A DNA stretch of 64,000 nucleotides from Burkholderiaceae bacterium (GCA_919902775.1 CAKKRJ010000010.1:124001-188000), one strand, 5' to 3'; shown: positions 48,702 to 59,809, numbered from the stretch's first letter. The notes: generated by a model not told the origin, from the sequence alone. Program-made: numbers and translations.

Positions 48702-50849
48702 ATGGCCATCCCCCAGTCTTTCATTCAGGAGTTGCTGTCCCGCGTCGACGTGGTCGACGTCGTGGGCAAATACGTGCAACTCAAGAAAGGCGGCGCCAAC
48801 TTCATGGGCCTGTGCCCTTTCCACGGTGAAAAGTCCCCCAGCTTCAGCGTCAGCCCGACCAAGCAGTTTTTTCACTGCTTTGGCTGCGGCAAAAACGGCA
48901 ACGCCATCGGTTTCCTGATGGAGCATGCGGGCATGACCTTCATCGAAGCCGTGAAAGACCTGGCCCAGCAAACCGGCATGCAGGTGCCCGAAGAACAGCA
49001 ATCGCCCGAAGACCGCGCCAAAGCAGCCGCCCAAAAAGCCAAACAGGACAGCCTGAGCGATGTGCTGGAAAAGGCCGGCAACGCCTACCGGGAACAACTC
49101 AAGATCACGCCCCGCGCCGTCGAATACCTCAAAGGCCGGGGCTTGTCGGGCCAGATCGCCAAGCGCTTTGGCCTGGGCTACGCGCCCGAAGGCTGGCGCA
49201 GCCTGGCCAGCATCTTCCCGCAATACGACGACCCGCTGCTGGCCGAAAGCGGCTTGGTCATCGTCAACGAAGAAGACGACAAACGCTACGACCGCTTTCG
49301 CGACCGCATCATGTTCCCGATCCGCAACATCAAGGGCGAGTGCATCGGCTTTGGCGGGCGCGTGATTGGCAGCGGCACGCCCAAATACCTGAACTCGCCC
49401 GAAACCCCGGTCTTCCACAAAGGCCGCGAACTGTATGGCCTGTACGAAGCCCGCGAGGCCCTGCACAGCGCAGGCTACGTGCTGGTGACCGAGGGCTACA
49501 TGGACGTGGTGGCGCTGGCCCAGCTGGGCTTTGCCAACGCCGTGGCCACGCTGGGCACGGCCTGCACACCGGACCATGTGCAAAAACTCTTCCGCTTCAC
49601 CGATGCGGTGGTGTTCAGCTTTGACGGCGATGGCGCAGGTCGCCGCGCCGCCCGTAAAGCGCTCGACGGCGCCCTGCCCTACGCCACCGATGTGCGCAGC
49701 ATCAAGTTTTTGTTTTTGCCCGCCGAACACGACCCCGACAGCTATGTGCGTGCGTTTGGCCAAGAAGCCTTTGCCGAGCAAATCAAACAAGCCATGCCCT
49801 TGTCGCGCTTTTTGATCGAAGCGGCCAGTGCAGACTGCGACCTGCAAACCGCCGAAGGCCGCGCCCGCCTGTCCAGCCAGGCGCGTCCGCTGTGGCAACT
49901 GCTGCCCGAAGGCGCGCTCAAACAACAACTGTTGTCCGAACTGGCGCAACTGATCCAGCTGGAAACCAGTGGCCTGGAGCGCCTGTGGAGCCAGCAGGCG
50001 GCCAGTGAGCAACGCTTTGCCTCTGCAGGCCGTGGCCACCACAACGCCCCGGGTACGGCCTCATTCCCCCCCAGCGCCAGCTTCAGCGCAAATGCCGCAG
50101 CCCATGCCAACGCCGCCTTCCAGGCCGCCAGCGCGGGTGCCGACGAGTACCACTTTGAGCCCCATGCGCCACACCCTGGCGAGCCACCCGCCTGGGTTGG
50201 CGACAGCAGCTATGCCACGCACAGTTCAGGCGCACCCGCCTACGGCGGTTACCAAAACACCGGGGGCAACAACTGGCCGCGCAAAAACCCCAACTGGACA
50301 CCCAACAGCAAGTTTGGCAACAGCCGCTTCAAGCGCGAGCAGGCGCCCGTGTTCACCGGCCCCCGCACCGTGCCTGCCAGCCGGGCCGACCACGCGGCGC
50401 GCCTGTTGTTGGGCAACATGGCGTTGTGGGAAACGCTGGCCGGTGAAGACCATGCCATGCTCTGCGCCCTGCCTGCGCCACACGGGCCTTTGTTTGCCTG
50501 GCTCGAATCTGTGTTTCACGAGCAAGGGGCTTTGGGTTGGTCCACGTTGCACCATGACATGCAAGGCCAGGCTTTTTCCGAAGATGCCCACCGCTGGATG
50601 GCGCAAGACAAACTGAACGCCGTGGCCGGCAGCGAAGACGCCCCCCCGCCCGACCCACAGGAAGCCCGGCTGGAATTGCGCCGCCTGCTCACCATGCTGA
50701 TGATTGACCGACTCAAGCAGCTCGAAACCGAAGCCCTGAGCCAAGCCAGCACGGGCCAGGATCCCGAAGCCCAGCAACGCTGGCGCAGCCTGCACGAACG
50801 CCGCAAAGAGCTGATGGCAGCGGCTGCAGCCTTGCAATCCACGCCGTAA
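48702..50849 (+). CDS. dnaG: DNA primase
   Basis: DnaG makes RNA primers at the replication fork. The 715 residues contain the N-terminal zinc finger (CPFHGEKSPSFSVSPTKQFFHCFGCGKNG, about 38-66) and the polymerase/Toprim core (YVLVTEGYMDVVALAQLGFANAVATLGTA; FSFDGDGAGRRAARKAL). A low-complexity Gly/Ala/Asn/Pro/Tyr-rich linker (about 440-550) and the C-terminal helicase-binding domain follow. It is over 100 residues longer than the E. coli enzyme because of that linker. No rpsU or rpoD flanks it, unlike the macromolecular synthesis operon. Confidence 0.96.
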   Translation: MAIPQSFIQELLSRVDVVDVVGKYVQLKKGGANFMGLCPFHGEKSPSFSVSPTKQFFHCFGCGKNGNAIGFLMEHAGMTFIEAVKDLAQQTGMQVPEEQQSPEDRAKAAAQKAKQDSLSDVLEKAGNAYREQLKITPRAVEYLKGRGLSGQIAKRFGLGYAPEGWRSLASIFPQYDDPLLAESGLVIVNEEDDKRYDRFRDRIMFPIRNIKGECIGFGGRVIGSGTPKYLNSPETPVFHKGRELYGLYEAREALHSAGYVLVTEGYMDVVALAQLGFANAVATLGTACTPDHVQKLFRFTDAVVFSFDGDGAGRRAARKALDGALPYATDVRSIKFLFLPAEHDPDSYVRAFGQEAFAEQIKQAMPLSRFLIEAASADCDLQTAEGRARLSSQARPLWQLLPEGALKQQLLSELAQLIQLETSGLERLWSQQAASEQRFASAGRGHHNAPGTASFPPSASFSANAAAHANAAFQAASAGADEYHFEPHAPHPGEPPAWVGDSSYATHSSGAPAYGGYQNTGGNNWPRKNPNWTPNSKFGNSRFKREQAPVFTGPRTVPASRADHAARLLLGNMALWETLAGEDHAMLCALPAPHGPLFAWLESVFHEQGALGWSTLHHDMQGQAFSEDAHRWMAQDKLNAVAGSEDAPPPDPQEARLELRRLLTMLMIDRLKQLETEALSQASTGQDPEAQQRWRSLHERRKELMAAAAALQSTP

Positions 50850-50872
50850 ATCAGCGCCGTATCAGCCCTGGA

Positions 50873-51640
50873 TCACTTGCCCAACATCTGGTTGAGCTTG
50901 TCGGCCTCAAAGGTTTCGCTGATCGCCGCATCACCGGGCATTTGCATCTGCTGCTGCGCACACAACTGCTCCAGGGCTTTCCAGATCATGGCAATCTGGT
51001 GTTCTTGCCCGGCAGCGTTGTCGATCAGGCCACGCAGTGCCTGGCTGACCGGGTCATCGTCTTGCGTGATGCCATAGGCCGTGAACTTGCGGTCTGTGCC
51101 CGACACATCGGCGCTCTCACCCACTTTGGAGGGAATGATGCGCGCCGGGATGCCCACCGCGGTGGCCCCGGCAGGCACCGGTTTGATCACCACCGCATTG
51201 CTGCCGATCTTGGCGCCGTCCCCCACTTCGAAGCCGCCCAGCACCTTGGCCCCAGCGCTCACCACCACATCGCGGCCCAGCGTGGGGTGGCGCTTGGCCC
51301 CTTTGTAGAGCGAAGTGCCGCCCAAGGTCACGCCCTGGTAAATCGTGCAGCCGTCACCAATTTCGGCTGTTTCGCCCACCACCACACCCATGGCATGGTC
51401 GAAGAAAACACGCTCGCCAATCTTGGCACCCGGGTGGATTTCAATCCCGGTCAAACCACGCGCGACATGCGAGATGAAGCGCCCCAGCCATTTGAAACCA
51501 TGGTTCCAGCACCAATGCGCCCGGCGGTGCAGCACTAACGCGTGCAGCCCCGGATAGCACGTCAAAACCTCCCAGGTGGTGCGCGCAGCAGGGTCCCGGT
51601 CGAGGATGCATTGGATGTCGGAGCGAAGGCGAGAAAACAT
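50873..51640 (-). CDS. cysE: serine O-acetyltransferase
   Basis: CysE acetylates serine, the first step of cysteine synthesis. The 255 residues have an N-terminal helical SATase domain and a left-handed beta-helix of hexapeptide repeats with the signature [44 protein letters not shown]. The C-terminal tail ([11 protein letters not shown]) is longer than in short homologues. ATG 51640 is used because the TTG three codons earlier is less likely. It lies 11 bases after trmJ, with which it is probably co-transcribed. Confidence 0.95.
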   Translation of the reverse strand: MFSRLRSDIQCILDRDPAARTTWEVLTCYPGLHALVLHRRAHWCWNHGFKWLGRFISHVARGLTGIEIHPGAKIGERVFFDHAMGVVVGETAEIGDGCTIYQGVTLGGTSLYKGAKRHPTLGRDVVVSAGAKVLGGFEVGDGAKIGSNAVVIKPVPAGATAVGIPARIIPSKVGESADVSGTDRKFTAYGITQDDDPVSQALRGLIDNAAGQEHQIAMIWKALEQLCAQQQMQMPGDAAISETFEADKLNQMLGK

Positions 51641-51651
51641 AGGCTGCAAGT

Positions 51652-52383
51652 CTAGCGCTTGGCGCTGGCGGTCTGGATCATGGCTTTGGCCACCCCGCGC
51701 AGGATGTGGATTTCTTCCGGGCTCAAATCCGCGCGGTTAAACAACTGGTTCAGGCGCGGCATAAGCTTCTTGGGCGCGGCTGGATCCAGAAAACCAATGT
51801 CGGTGAGGGCCTGCTCCCAATGGCCGAGCATGCCCGCCACCTGCTGGGCATCGGCCTTGTCGGCGGGCGCCGTCAAGTTTTGCACCGGAAAACCACCCAA
51901 GGCCACACGCCAGTCATAAGCCAACACCTGAATGGCCGAGCCCAGGTTGAGCGAGCCAAACTGGGGATTGGTCGGAATCGACAAGGCCACATGGCAGCGG
52001 TAAACGTCTTCGTTTTTCATGCCAAAACGCTCGGAACCGAACAAGAACGCCACGCACTGCGCGGGCGCACCGGGTTGGGTCAGCTCGGCAAAGTGCGCCC
52101 GGGGTGAGCGGGTGGGCGGACCAAAGTCACGCGGCGTCATGGCGGTGGCACACAAATGCGTCACGCCCTCCAGGGCTTCGTCCAGCGTGGCCACCACGCG
52201 GGCCTTGGCCAGCACATCGTTGGCCCCGCTGGCGCGCTGGATGGTTTCTTCTTTGCGCAACACATTGGGCCAGCGCGGCGCGACCAGCACCAGGTCATCA
52301 AACCCCATGACTTTCATGGCTCGGGCAGCGGCGCCCACGTTGCCAGCATGGCTGGTTTCTATCAAGATGAATCGGGTTTTCAT
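51652..52383 (-). CDS. trmJ: tRNA (cytidine/uridine-2'-O-)-methyltransferase
   Basis: TrmJ methylates ribose at tRNA position 32. The 243-residue SPOUT-fold protein has the N-terminal [24 protein letters not shown], the middle [21 protein letters not shown] and the knot region [26 protein letters not shown] 52383 fits the family. It has no usable Shine-Dalgarno; GACAAT lies 6 bases upstream on the minus strand, suggesting a leaderless transcript. It is divergent from suhB. Confidence 0.94.
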   Translation of the reverse strand: MKTRFILIETSHAGNVGAAARAMKVMGFDDLVLVAPRWPNVLRKEETIQRASGANDVLAKARVVATLDEALEGVTHLCATAMTPRDFGPPTRSPRAHFAELTQPGAPAQCVAFLFGSERFGMKNEDVYRCHVALSIPTNPQFGSLNLGSAIQVLAYDWRVALGGFPVQNLTAPADKADAQQVAGMLGHWEQALTDIGFLDPAAPKKLMPRLNQLFNRADLSPEEIHILRGVAKAMIQTASAKR

Positions 52384-52532
52384 GCCCCGATTGTCCATGC
52401 TGAAAGCACCCTCGCCGAAGCAACACCTTCGCGTCATGACGCCAAAATGACGAACGGCCCCATTTTTCATGAGAAAATGCACGCTTCGCCGCCGCGATCG
52501 TGCGTAGGCCAGTCCAGTTCTTCACACAATTT

Positions 52533-53477
52533 ATGTCGTCCAATCTCCACCCCATGCTCAACGTGGCCATCAAGGCTGCGCGCGCCGCTGGCGCCATCAT
52601 CAACCGCGCCGCGCTCGACGTTGAAGCGGTTCGCATCTCGCAAAAACAAGTCAACGACTTCGTCACCGAGATCGACCATGCGAGTGAAAAAGTCATCATC
52701 GACACCCTGCTGACCGCCTACCCGGACCACGGCATCCTGGCCGAAGAATCGGGCAGCACGCATGGCAACCCGGCCGCTGACCACATCTGGATCATCGACC
52801 CCCTGGACGGCACGACCAACTTCATCCACGGCTTTCCTGTTTATTGCGTGAGCATTGCCCTGCAAGTGCGCGGCAAGATCGAGCAAGCCGTCATTTACGA
52901 CCCCACCCGCAACGACCTGTTCACGGCCACCAAAGGCCGTGGTGCGTTCATGAACGACCGCCGCCTGCGCGTGAGCAAACGCATCCGCCTGCAGGAATGC
53001 ATCATTTCCACGGGCTTTCCCTTCCGCAAGGGCGACAACTTCAACCAGTACCTGCGCATGATGGGCGACGTGATGCAACGCACCGCCGGTTTGCGCCGCC
53101 CCGGCTCTGCCGCCCTCGACCTGGCCTATGTGGCCGCAGGCTTCACCGATGGCTTCTTTGAAACCGGCCTGTCGCCCTGGGACGTGGCTGCAGGATCGCT
53201 GTTGGTGACTGAAGCCGGTGGCCTGATTGGCAACTTCACGGGCGAGTCCGATTTCTTGGAACAAAAAGAATGCCTGGCCGGCGCACCCCGCATTTACGGC
53301 CAGTTGGTTGGCATCCTGGGCAAGTTCAGCAAATTCGCCAGCGCTGGCGACAAAGCTGCCGTGCGCAGCGCAGTCGAGACCTTGAGCCGCGACCGGACTT
53401 CGGACAGCCACGACCCGGAGGCCGAAGCCCCTGATGCAGCGGCTGAAGGCAGCGAACCCAAAGACGCCCCTTTTTAA
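52533..53477 (+). CDS. suhB: inositol-1-monophosphatase family protein
   Basis: The Mg2+-dependent phosphatase also binds NusA/ribosomal RNA antitermination complexes in E. coli. The motifs are [18 protein letters not shown] (metal-binding Glu), [13 protein letters not shown] (about 88-99) and [17 protein letters not shown]. The C-terminal 35 residues are acidic and extra. The start may be ATG 52533 or ATG 52554 ([13 protein letters not shown]); a CACAAT box at 52525-52530 would favour the latter. mutS follows after 3 bases. Confidence 0.93.
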   Translation: MSSNLHPMLNVAIKAARAAGAIINRAALDVEAVRISQKQVNDFVTEIDHASEKVIIDTLLTAYPDHGILAEESGSTHGNPAADHIWIIDPLDGTTNFIHGFPVYCVSIALQVRGKIEQAVIYDPTRNDLFTATKGRGAFMNDRRLRVSKRIRLQECIISTGFPFRKGDNFNQYLRMMGDVMQRTAGLRRPGSAALDLAYVAAGFTDGFFETGLSPWDVAAGSLLVTEAGGLIGNFTGESDFLEQKECLAGAPRIYGQLVGILGKFSKFASAGDKAAVRSAVETLSRDRTSDSHDPEAEAPDAAAEGSEPKDAPF

Positions 53478-53480
53478 ACC

Positions 53481-56126
53481 ATGACCGCGCTCGACCTGAG
53501 TGCCCACACCCCCATGATGGCCCAGTACCTGGGCATCAAGGCGGAGTTTCCTGACACGCTGGTGTTCTACCGCATGGGCGACTTTTACGAGTTGTTCTTT
53601 GCCGACGCCGAAAAAGCCTCCAGCCTGCTCGACATCACCCTCACCCGCCGTGGCCAGTCGGCCGGGCAGCCGGTGGTCATGGCGGGCGTGCCCTTCCATT
53701 CGGTCGAAACCTATCTGGCCCGCCTGATCAAACTGGGCGAATCGGTGGCCCTGTGCGAACAGGTCGGCGATGTGGCCACGGCCAAAGGCCCGGTCGAACG
53801 CAAAGTGGTGCGCGTGGTCACCCCCGGCACCCTGACCGACACCGAGTTACTGCCCGACAAAAGCGAAGCCATCTTGCTGGCCGTGCACCAGGCGGCCAAA
53901 AACCGCTGTGGCCTGGCCTGGCTGAGCGTCACGCAAGGCGTGGTGCATCTGGCCGAATGCGCGCAAGACGAGTTGGCCGACTGGATTGACCGCATCAGCC
54001 CGAGCGAGCTTTTGGCCAGCGCGGGCATGACACCCACGTTTGAGCAAAAACTGCGCGCCCTCAAAACCACCGGACGCGGCAGCTGGGCGCTGGCCCTGCG
54101 GCCCGATTTTCAGTTTGACGCAGGGCTGGGCCAGCGCAAGCTGCTGGAACAATTGCAAGCCGCATCCCTTGCCGCTTGGAGCGCCGATGCCCTGCCAGAC
54201 GCACACGCCGCCGCCGCTGCGCTCTTGACCTATGCCGAACACACCCAGGGCCGCAACCTGCCGCATGTGCAGCGGGTGCAGGTGCAGCGCTCGGACATGT
54301 TGATTGACCTGCCCGCCAGCACCCGGCGCAACCTGGAGCTGACCCAAACCCTGCGCGGCGAAGACGCCCCCACGCTGTTTTCGCTGCTCGACACCTGCAT
54401 GACCGGCATGGGCAGCCGCTTGCTCAAAAGCTGGCTGCTCAGCCCGCCACGCAACCGCCAAGCCGCCACCGACCGCCTGCAAGCCCAGGCCGTGTTGCGT
54501 GGCGACAGCGGCGCGGGGGCCTGGAGCAGCCTGCGCGAACAACTCAAGGGCGCGAGCGATGTGGAACGCATCACCGCCCGCACCGCGCTGCGCCAGGTGC
54601 GCCCGCGCGAGCTGGTGGCCCTGCGCCATGCGCTGGCGCGTGCGGCAGCGCTATCGACGCAATTGCAGGCACTCGGCCCCGAACCCGGCACCTTGCTGGC
54701 CGGCATGGCCCGCTGGCTGACACCGCCCACACATTGCTCCGACCTGCTGCAAATGGCGCTGCTTGAAGAGCCCTCCACCCTGGTGCGCGACGGCGGCGTG
54801 ATCGCCGATGGCCTGGACGCAGAGCTGGACGAGCTGCGCAACATTCAGACCAATTGCGATGCGTTTTTGCTCGACCTGGAAACCCGCGAAAAAGAGCGCA
54901 CCGGCATCAATAACCTGCGGGTGCAGTTCAACAAGGTGCACGGCTTTTACATCGAGGTCACGCAAGGGCAACTCGACAAAGTGCCTAGTGATTACCGCCG
55001 CCGCCAGACCCTGAAAAACGCCGAGCGCTTCATCACGCCCGAGCTGAAAACCTTTGAAGACAAGGCCCTGTCGGCGCAAGAGCGTGCACTGGCCCGCGAA
55101 AAGTGGCTCTACGAAGGCCTGCTCGACCAGCTGCAGCCCTATGTGCCCGCACTCACCGCTTTGGCTCAAGCCATGGCCAGCCTGGACGTGCTGTGCGCCC
55201 TGACCGAGCGCGCACTCACCCTGAACTGGTGCGCACCCGAGTTCAGCAAAGAGCCTTGCATCGAGATTCGCCAAGGCCGCCACCCGGTGGTCGAGGCGCG
55301 CCTGGCCGAGCTGTCGGGTGCCAGCTTCATCGCCAACGACACGGTGCTGGGCTCGCGCCAGCGTTTGCAGATCATCACCGGCCCCAACATGGGCGGCAAA
55401 TCGACCTACATCCGCCAGGTCGCACTGATCGTGCTGTTGGCCAGCATCGGCAGCCATGTGCCCGCCAGCCGTTGCCGCCTCGGGCCGATCGATGCCATCC
55501 ACACCCGGATCGGTGCGGCCGACGACCTGGCCAACGCCCAATCGACCTTCATGCTGGAGATGACCGAAGCCGCGCAAATTTTGCACAGCGCCACGCCCCA
55601 CAGCCTGGTGTTGATGGACGAAATTGGCCGTGGCACCTCGACTTTTGACGGCCTGGCCCTGGCCAGCGGCATCGCCACGCACCTGCACAACAAAACGCAG
55701 GCCTTTGCGCTGTTTGCCACGCATTATTTCGAGCTGACCGAGTTCCCCGCCACGCACACCGCCGCCGTCAACATGCACGTGAGCGCAGCCGAATCGGGTG
55801 CGTCCATCGTGTTCTTGCACGAGCTGCAACCCGGCCCCGCCAGCAAAAGCTACGGCGTGCAAGTGGCACGGCTGGCAGGCATGCCTGCGGCGGTGCTCAA
55901 CCACGCCCGCCATGCGCTCAGCGCGCTGGAAGCCGGTGCCAACGAAAGCCGCCAGCAGGTGGACCTGTTTGCTGCGCCGCCCGAGACCGAAGCCGCAGGC
56001 CCCTCGCCCGTGGAGGCGGCACTGGCCCAAATCAACCCCGATGCGCTCAGCCCCCGTGAAGCGCTCGACGCCTTGTATGCTCTGCAGCGTCTGATCCCCA
56101 AAGCCTCAAAAGACTTCCCAACATGA
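53481..56126 (+). CDS. mutS: DNA mismatch repair protein MutS
   Basis: MutS recognises mispairs and starts mismatch repair. The 881 residues contain the N-terminal mismatch-binding motif [19 protein letters not shown] (about 28-46). The connector, lever and clamp domains follow, then the ATPase with Walker [15 protein letters not shown] (about 633-646), Walker [17 protein letters not shown] and [10 protein letters not shown]. The C-terminal dimer tail ends with [11 protein letters not shown]. It overlaps the Anbu gene by 4 bases (ATGA). Confidence 0.98.
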   Translation: MTALDLSAHTPMMAQYLGIKAEFPDTLVFYRMGDFYELFFADAEKASSLLDITLTRRGQSAGQPVVMAGVPFHSVETYLARLIKLGESVALCEQVGDVATAKGPVERKVVRVVTPGTLTDTELLPDKSEAILLAVHQAAKNRCGLAWLSVTQGVVHLAECAQDELADWIDRISPSELLASAGMTPTFEQKLRALKTTGRGSWALALRPDFQFDAGLGQRKLLEQLQAASLAAWSADALPDAHAAAAALLTYAEHTQGRNLPHVQRVQVQRSDMLIDLPASTRRNLELTQTLRGEDAPTLFSLLDTCMTGMGSRLLKSWLLSPPRNRQAATDRLQAQAVLRGDSGAGAWSSLREQLKGASDVERITARTALRQVRPRELVALRHALARAAALSTQLQALGPEPGTLLAGMARWLTPPTHCSDLLQMALLEEPSTLVRDGGVIADGLDAELDELRNIQTNCDAFLLDLETREKERTGINNLRVQFNKVHGFYIEVTQGQLDKVPSDYRRRQTLKNAERFITPELKTFEDKALSAQERALAREKWLYEGLLDQLQPYVPALTALAQAMASLDVLCALTERALTLNWCAPEFSKEPCIEIRQGRHPVVEARLAELSGASFIANDTVLGSRQRLQIITGPNMGGKSTYIRQVALIVLLASIGSHVPASRCRLGPIDAIHTRIGAADDLANAQSTFMLEMTEAAQILHSATPHSLVLMDEIGRGTSTFDGLALASGIATHLHNKTQAFALFATHYFELTEFPATHTAAVNMHVSAAESGASIVFLHELQPGPASKSYGVQVARLAGMPAAVLNHARHALSALEAGANESRQQVDLFAAPPETEAAGPSPVEAALAQINPDALSPREALDALYALQRLIPKASKDFPT

Positions 56127-56950
56127 CTTATTGCGTTGCCGTCAAAACCCGCGCCGGTTTGGTGTTCTTGTCCGACTCCCGCACCAACGCGGGCCTGGAC
56201 CAGATCAGCACTTTCCGCAAAATGATCGTCTATGAAAAAGCCGGTGACCGCTTCATGGCGCTGCTGTCGGCGGGCAACCTGAGCATTTCACAGTCGGTGC
56301 GCGAAGTGCTGCAAATTGAAAAACTGGTCGAACCCGGCCAGGACGAACCGCTGACCATCTGGAACGCCAAAAGCATGTTCGACGCCACCCGCGTGCTGGG
56401 CGCAGCCGTGCGCCGCGTGTACGAGCGCGATGCCGCCGCCCTCAAAGCCTCGGGCGTGGAATTCAACGTGTCCATGATCTTCGGTGGCCAGATCGGCGGG
56501 GAAGGCATGCGCCTGTTCCAGGTCTATTCGCCCGGCAACTTCATCGAAGCCACCGACGAAACGCCCTACTTCCAGATTGGCGAATCCAAATACGGCAAAC
56601 CGGTGCTGGACCGCGTCGTCACGCCCGACACCCCGCTGGACGAAGCGGCCAAATGCGCTTTGGTGTCGATGGACTCCACCTTGAAGTCCAACCTGTCGGT
56701 CGGTCTGCCGCTGGACATGGTGGTTTACCAGACGGGCAGCCTGCACACCGACCGCATCATGTGCATCGACGAGCACAACCCCTACTTCCAGATGCTGCGT
56801 TCCAGCTGGGGCGACAAACTGCGCCAGATGTTCGACAGCATCGAAGACCCAATGTGGCACGGCGGCGCCACCAACATCCCGCTCATGGTGCCACCGACGC
56901 GCAACGCCTTGCTCAAGAAGATCACGACGCCAGACGAGAAGCTGATCTGA
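56123..56950 (+). CDS. Anbu-type proteasome homologue (bacterial 20S-like peptidase)
   Basis: A 275-residue N-terminal nucleophile hydrolase of the Anbu family (ancestral beta subunit). After Met removal the protein would start with Thr ([34 protein letters not shown]), with the Asp of SDSR and the Lys of FRKM in the positions of the proteasome active site. Anbu often occurs beside ATP-grasp, transglutaminase-like and alpha-E genes, none of which are here. Instead it is coupled to mutS upstream and to an alpha/beta hydrolase downstream (one-base overlap). The substrate is unknown. Confidence 0.88.
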   Translation: MTYCVAVKTRAGLVFLSDSRTNAGLDQISTFRKMIVYEKAGDRFMALLSAGNLSISQSVREVLQIEKLVEPGQDEPLTIWNAKSMFDATRVLGAAVRRVYERDAAALKASGVEFNVSMIFGGQIGGEGMRLFQVYSPGNFIEATDETPYFQIGESKYGKPVLDRVVTPDTPLDEAAKCALVSMDSTLKSNLSVGLPLDMVVYQTGSLHTDRIMCIDEHNPYFQMLRSSWGDKLRQMFDSIEDPMWHGGATNIPLMVPPTRNALLKKITTPDEKLI

Positions 56951-57753
56951 TGACCGCCCGCATCATCTTCTCGCACGGCAACAGCTTTCCGGCCAGCACC
57001 TACCGGGTGATTTTCGACAGCCTGCGCCAGCGCGGTTTTGAGGTCGATGCGGTGGAGAAGTTCGGACACGATCCGCAATACCCGGTCACCAACAACTGGC
57101 CGCATCTGGTCGAGCAATTGGCCGACTTTGCACGCAGCAAGCAAAGCCATGACCAACCTGCCTTCCTGGTCGGGCACTCGCTGGGCGGCATCTTGAGTTT
57201 GATGTGCGCCGCACGCCACCCTGAGCTGGCACGGGGCGTGGTCTTGATCGATTCACCCGTCATCGGTGGCTGGCGCGCCACCACCCTGGGCCTGGCCAAA
57301 CGCACCCCGCTGATTGGATCGCTCTCGCCCGGACGCATCAGCCAAAAACGCCGCAACCACTGGCCCAGCCTGCAGGCCGCGCTGGATAATTTTCAGCACA
57401 AAAAATCTTTTGCCCGCTGGGATCCGCAGGTTTTACGCGACTACATCGAACATGGCACCTGCGATGACAATGGCCAGCGCGTGCTCTGCTTTGACCGCGA
57501 GGTGGAAACCGCGATCTACAACAGCCTGCCGCACAAGCTCGACAGCTTGCTCAAGCGCCACCCGCTGAAATGTCCGGCCGCCTTCATCGGTGGCACGCAC
57601 TCGGCAGAAATGCGCCAAGCCGGTATGGAACTGACCCAACACGTGGTCAAAGGCCGCGTGATGATGCTGGACGGCTCCCACCTGTTCCCGATGGAAAAAC
57701 CCCTGGCCACCGCAGCGGCCATCGAAGCGACGCTGCGCAATCTGGGCGCGTGA
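56950..57753 (+). CDS. alpha/beta hydrolase
   Basis: A 267-residue soluble hydrolase. The oxyanion segment IIFSHGNSFPAS is at 5-16, the nucleophile elbow VGHSLGG at about 74-80 (Ser76), and the likely acid/base residues are in FIGGTHSAEMR and MLDGSHLFPMEKP (His near 247). The substrate is not evident. Its ATG shares a base with the Anbu stop, so the two products are probably made together. It ends convergent to uppP, with two small hairpins in the 63-base gap. Confidence 0.9.
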   Translation: MTARIIFSHGNSFPASTYRVIFDSLRQRGFEVDAVEKFGHDPQYPVTNNWPHLVEQLADFARSKQSHDQPAFLVGHSLGGILSLMCAARHPELARGVVLIDSPVIGGWRATTLGLAKRTPLIGSLSPGRISQKRRNHWPSLQAALDNFQHKKSFARWDPQVLRDYIEHGTCDDNGQRVLCFDREVETAIYNSLPHKLDSLLKRHPLKCPAAFIGGTHSAEMRQAGMELTQHVVKGRVMMLDGSHLFPMEKPLATAAAIEATLRNLGA

Positions 57754-57816
57754 TGGCTGTGGGTGCTCAGCCCACAATCGTTGGAGTTAAAACTCCGACC
57801 GACAAGCACACCCCAT

Positions 57817-58641
57817 TCAAGCGGCCCAGGTCACCAGCCCGCTGTAGCTGGTGCCCAGCACCACCAGGCCGAACACGATCCGGTACCAGGCGAACACCTC
57901 AAAGCTGTTGGTCGAGATGAACTTGAGCAACCAGCGCACGCACACCCAGGCGCTCAAAAACGAGAACAACAAGCCCACCGCAAACATCGGCGCATCGGCC
58001 CAGCTGAGCAAGGCACGCTCTTTGTAAAGGCTGTACGCGCCTGCGCCGATCAGTGTGGGGATGGCCAGATAAAAAGAGAAGTCCGTCGCCGCCTTGCGCG
58101 ACATGCCCAACACCATGCCCCCAATGATGGTCGCACCGCTGCGGCTGGTGCCGGGAATCATGGCCAGGCACTGCACCAGGCCCACCTTGAGCGCATCGCG
58201 CCCGCGCATGTCTTCCACCTCGTGAATTCGCACTTTGCTGGCCGGACGACGCTCGGCCCACAAGATGATGAAGCCGCCAATGATGAACGTGGTGGCCACC
58301 ACAGCAGGCGTGAACAGGTTGGCCTTGATGGCTTTGCCAAACAACAAGCCCAGGATGACGGCGGGCACAAAGGCGATGAACACATTCAGCGCAAAGCGCT
58401 GGGCATCGGCATGGCGCGGCAAGGCGCGCACCGTGCTGCTGATCTTTTGCCAATACACAATGATCACCGCCAAAATCGCCCCGGTCTGGATAGCGATGTC
58501 AAACACCTTGGCCTTGTCATCGTCAAAACCCAGCAAAGCACCCGCCAAAATCAAATGCCCGGTTGAAGAAATCGGCAAAAACTCAGTCAAACCTTCGACC
58601 AAGCCCATCACGGCGGCTTTGAGCAACAAAACAGTGTCCAC
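57817..58641 (-). CDS. uppP: undecaprenyl-diphosphatase
   Basis: UppP (BacA) recycles the lipid carrier of cell-wall synthesis and gives bacitracin tolerance. The 274-residue membrane protein has the catalytic [14 protein letters not shown] (about 16-29) and [14 protein letters not shown] (about 162-175). GTG 58641 is chosen because AGGAG lies 5 bases upstream; the upstream extension in this frame is Cys-rich and not part of the family. Confidence 0.96.
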   Translation of the reverse strand: MDTVLLLKAAVMGLVEGLTEFLPISSTGHLILAGALLGFDDDKAKVFDIAIQTGAILAVIIVYWQKISSTVRALPRHADAQRFALNVFIAFVPAVILGLLFGKAIKANLFTPAVVATTFIIGGFIILWAERRPASKVRIHEVEDMRGRDALKVGLVQCLAMIPGTSRSGATIIGGMVLGMSRKAATDFSFYLAIPTLIGAGAYSLYKERALLSWADAPMFAVGLLFSFLSAWVCVRWLLKFISTNSFEVFAWYRIVFGLVVLGTSYSGLVTWAA

Positions 58642-58791
58642 ACATACTCCTGAAATCAGAGCAGGATTATCGCGGCAGCACACACAGGGGAGGCAGCACA
58701 GCCAAAGAAGCACACACCGCAGCACCAAAAAAGCGGGATTTCAGGCGCTTCACGCCGCTCCAGGCACGTTTCATCGCAAACCCGCAGCAAA

Positions 58792-59253
58792 ATGAAATCT
58801 TTCAAACTACATTCAAGTCACTTCACCGCCCCAACCCACCCACAGGCACACCCCATGCAAATGACCCCCACCATCGCCGTTCACATGGCTGCCGCCCTCA
58901 CTGCCGTGGCGTTGGGGCCGTTGGCACTTTGGGCCCGACTGGGCCGCACCAAACGTCCCCGGCTGCACCGCGCTTTGGGTTACGCCTGGGTCACCTGCAT
59001 GATCGCGGCGGCGCTCACCGCGCTGTTCATTCGCGACTTCAACTTGCCCAATATCGCGGGCTACACGCCCATCCATTTGCTGATCCCGCTCACACTGGGC
59101 AGCCTGTTTTTCGCATTCAGGTTCCTGGCCAAAGGGAACATTCCCGGACACCGCAAAACCATGCAATGGCTTTACTTCAATGCCTGCATCGTCGCGGGGG
59201 CCTTCACGCTGCTGCCCGGACGCTATCTGGGCGATTGGTTGTGGGCCGTTTGA
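58792..59253 (+). CDS. DUF2306 family membrane protein
   Basis: 153 residues with four hydrophobic helices. The DUF2306-type pattern is HRALGYAWVTCMIAAALTALFI and GNIPGHRKTMQWLYFNACIVAGAFTLLPGRYLG, with conserved His residues that could hold haem or metal. The function is unknown. The start is uncertain: ATG 58792 or ATG 58855 (MQMTPTIAVHMA). It is the first of five rightward genes ending with a two-component system. Confidence 0.78.
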   Translation: MKSFKLHSSHFTAPTHPQAHPMQMTPTIAVHMAAALTAVALGPLALWARLGRTKRPRLHRALGYAWVTCMIAAALTALFIRDFNLPNIAGYTPIHLLIPLTLGSLFFAFRFLAKGNIPGHRKTMQWLYFNACIVAGAFTLLPGRYLGDWLWAV

Positions 59254-59304
59254 GCAGGCGCAACGGACTGGTTTGGGCTGACACGTTCACAACTGAAAGA
59301 CACT

Positions 59305-59799
59305 GTGCAAACTCTGCAACACATCCCCGTTTGGGTCTTCGCCCTGTTCATCGGTCTCGTCGCTTTGGGGCTGCGGCAAACGCGCACACGGCAGATCGCC
59401 AGAAAACGCTTGCTGCGGGTCAACGTGGCGCTGACCGTGGTCACGCTGGTGGGCGTGGTGCAGCTGTGGCGGCACACCCCTTGGCTGTCGATGGCCCTGG
59501 TCGCCTGGGCCACCAGCTGCTTGTTGGCAAGCTGGCTGCTGGGCCAAGGCGCTGCCCCAGCAGGGGCCCACTACAACCCAGACACCCGGCGCTTGAACGT
59601 ACCCGGCAGCTGGCTGCCGCTGGCCTTGTTCATGGCCCTCTTTGCCTGCAAGTTTGCAGTGGGCATGCTGACCGCCACGTCACCGGAAACCTTGCGCAGC
59701 CTGCAAGCAGCCATCGGCATCAGCGCTTTGTATGGGCTTTTGTCCGGCATCCTGAACGCTCGCTCCTGGCGCCTTTTGAAACTCAAACCCATCGTCTGA
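59305..59799 (+). CDS. small integral membrane protein, unknown family (possibly DUF6622)
   Basis: 164 residues with about five membrane segments (IPVWVFALFIGLVALGLRQTR, VALTVVTLVGVVQLW, MALVAWATSCLLASWLLG and others). A polar loop with HYNPDTRRLNVPGSW lies in the middle. The GTG start at 59305 has a weak GAAAG upstream. I only tentatively place it in DUF6622. It lies 51 bases after the DUF2306 gene and 10 before the hydrolase gene. Confidence 0.68.
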   Translation: MQTLQHIPVWVFALFIGLVALGLRQTRTRQIARKRLLRVNVALTVVTLVGVVQLWRHTPWLSMALVAWATSCLLASWLLGQGAAPAGAHYNPDTRRLNVPGSWLPLALFMALFACKFAVGMLTATSPETLRSLQAAIGISALYGLLSGILNARSWRLLKLKPIV

Positions 59800-59809
59800 A
59801 AGGCACCCC

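Noticed and set aside
48588-50042. Very long open frame on the minus strand opposite dnaG, in frame with the acyl-CoA synthetase
   Set aside because: Its protein is His/Ala/Gly/Gln-rich without any family pattern, it is the mirror of a true dnaG gene with strong third-position GC bias, and the synthetase domain starts at 48587.
57757-57796. Two small hairpins between the alpha/beta hydrolase and uppP as terminators
   Set aside because: The stems are only 6 bp and neither is followed by a T-run, so they are not called, although they may aid termination.
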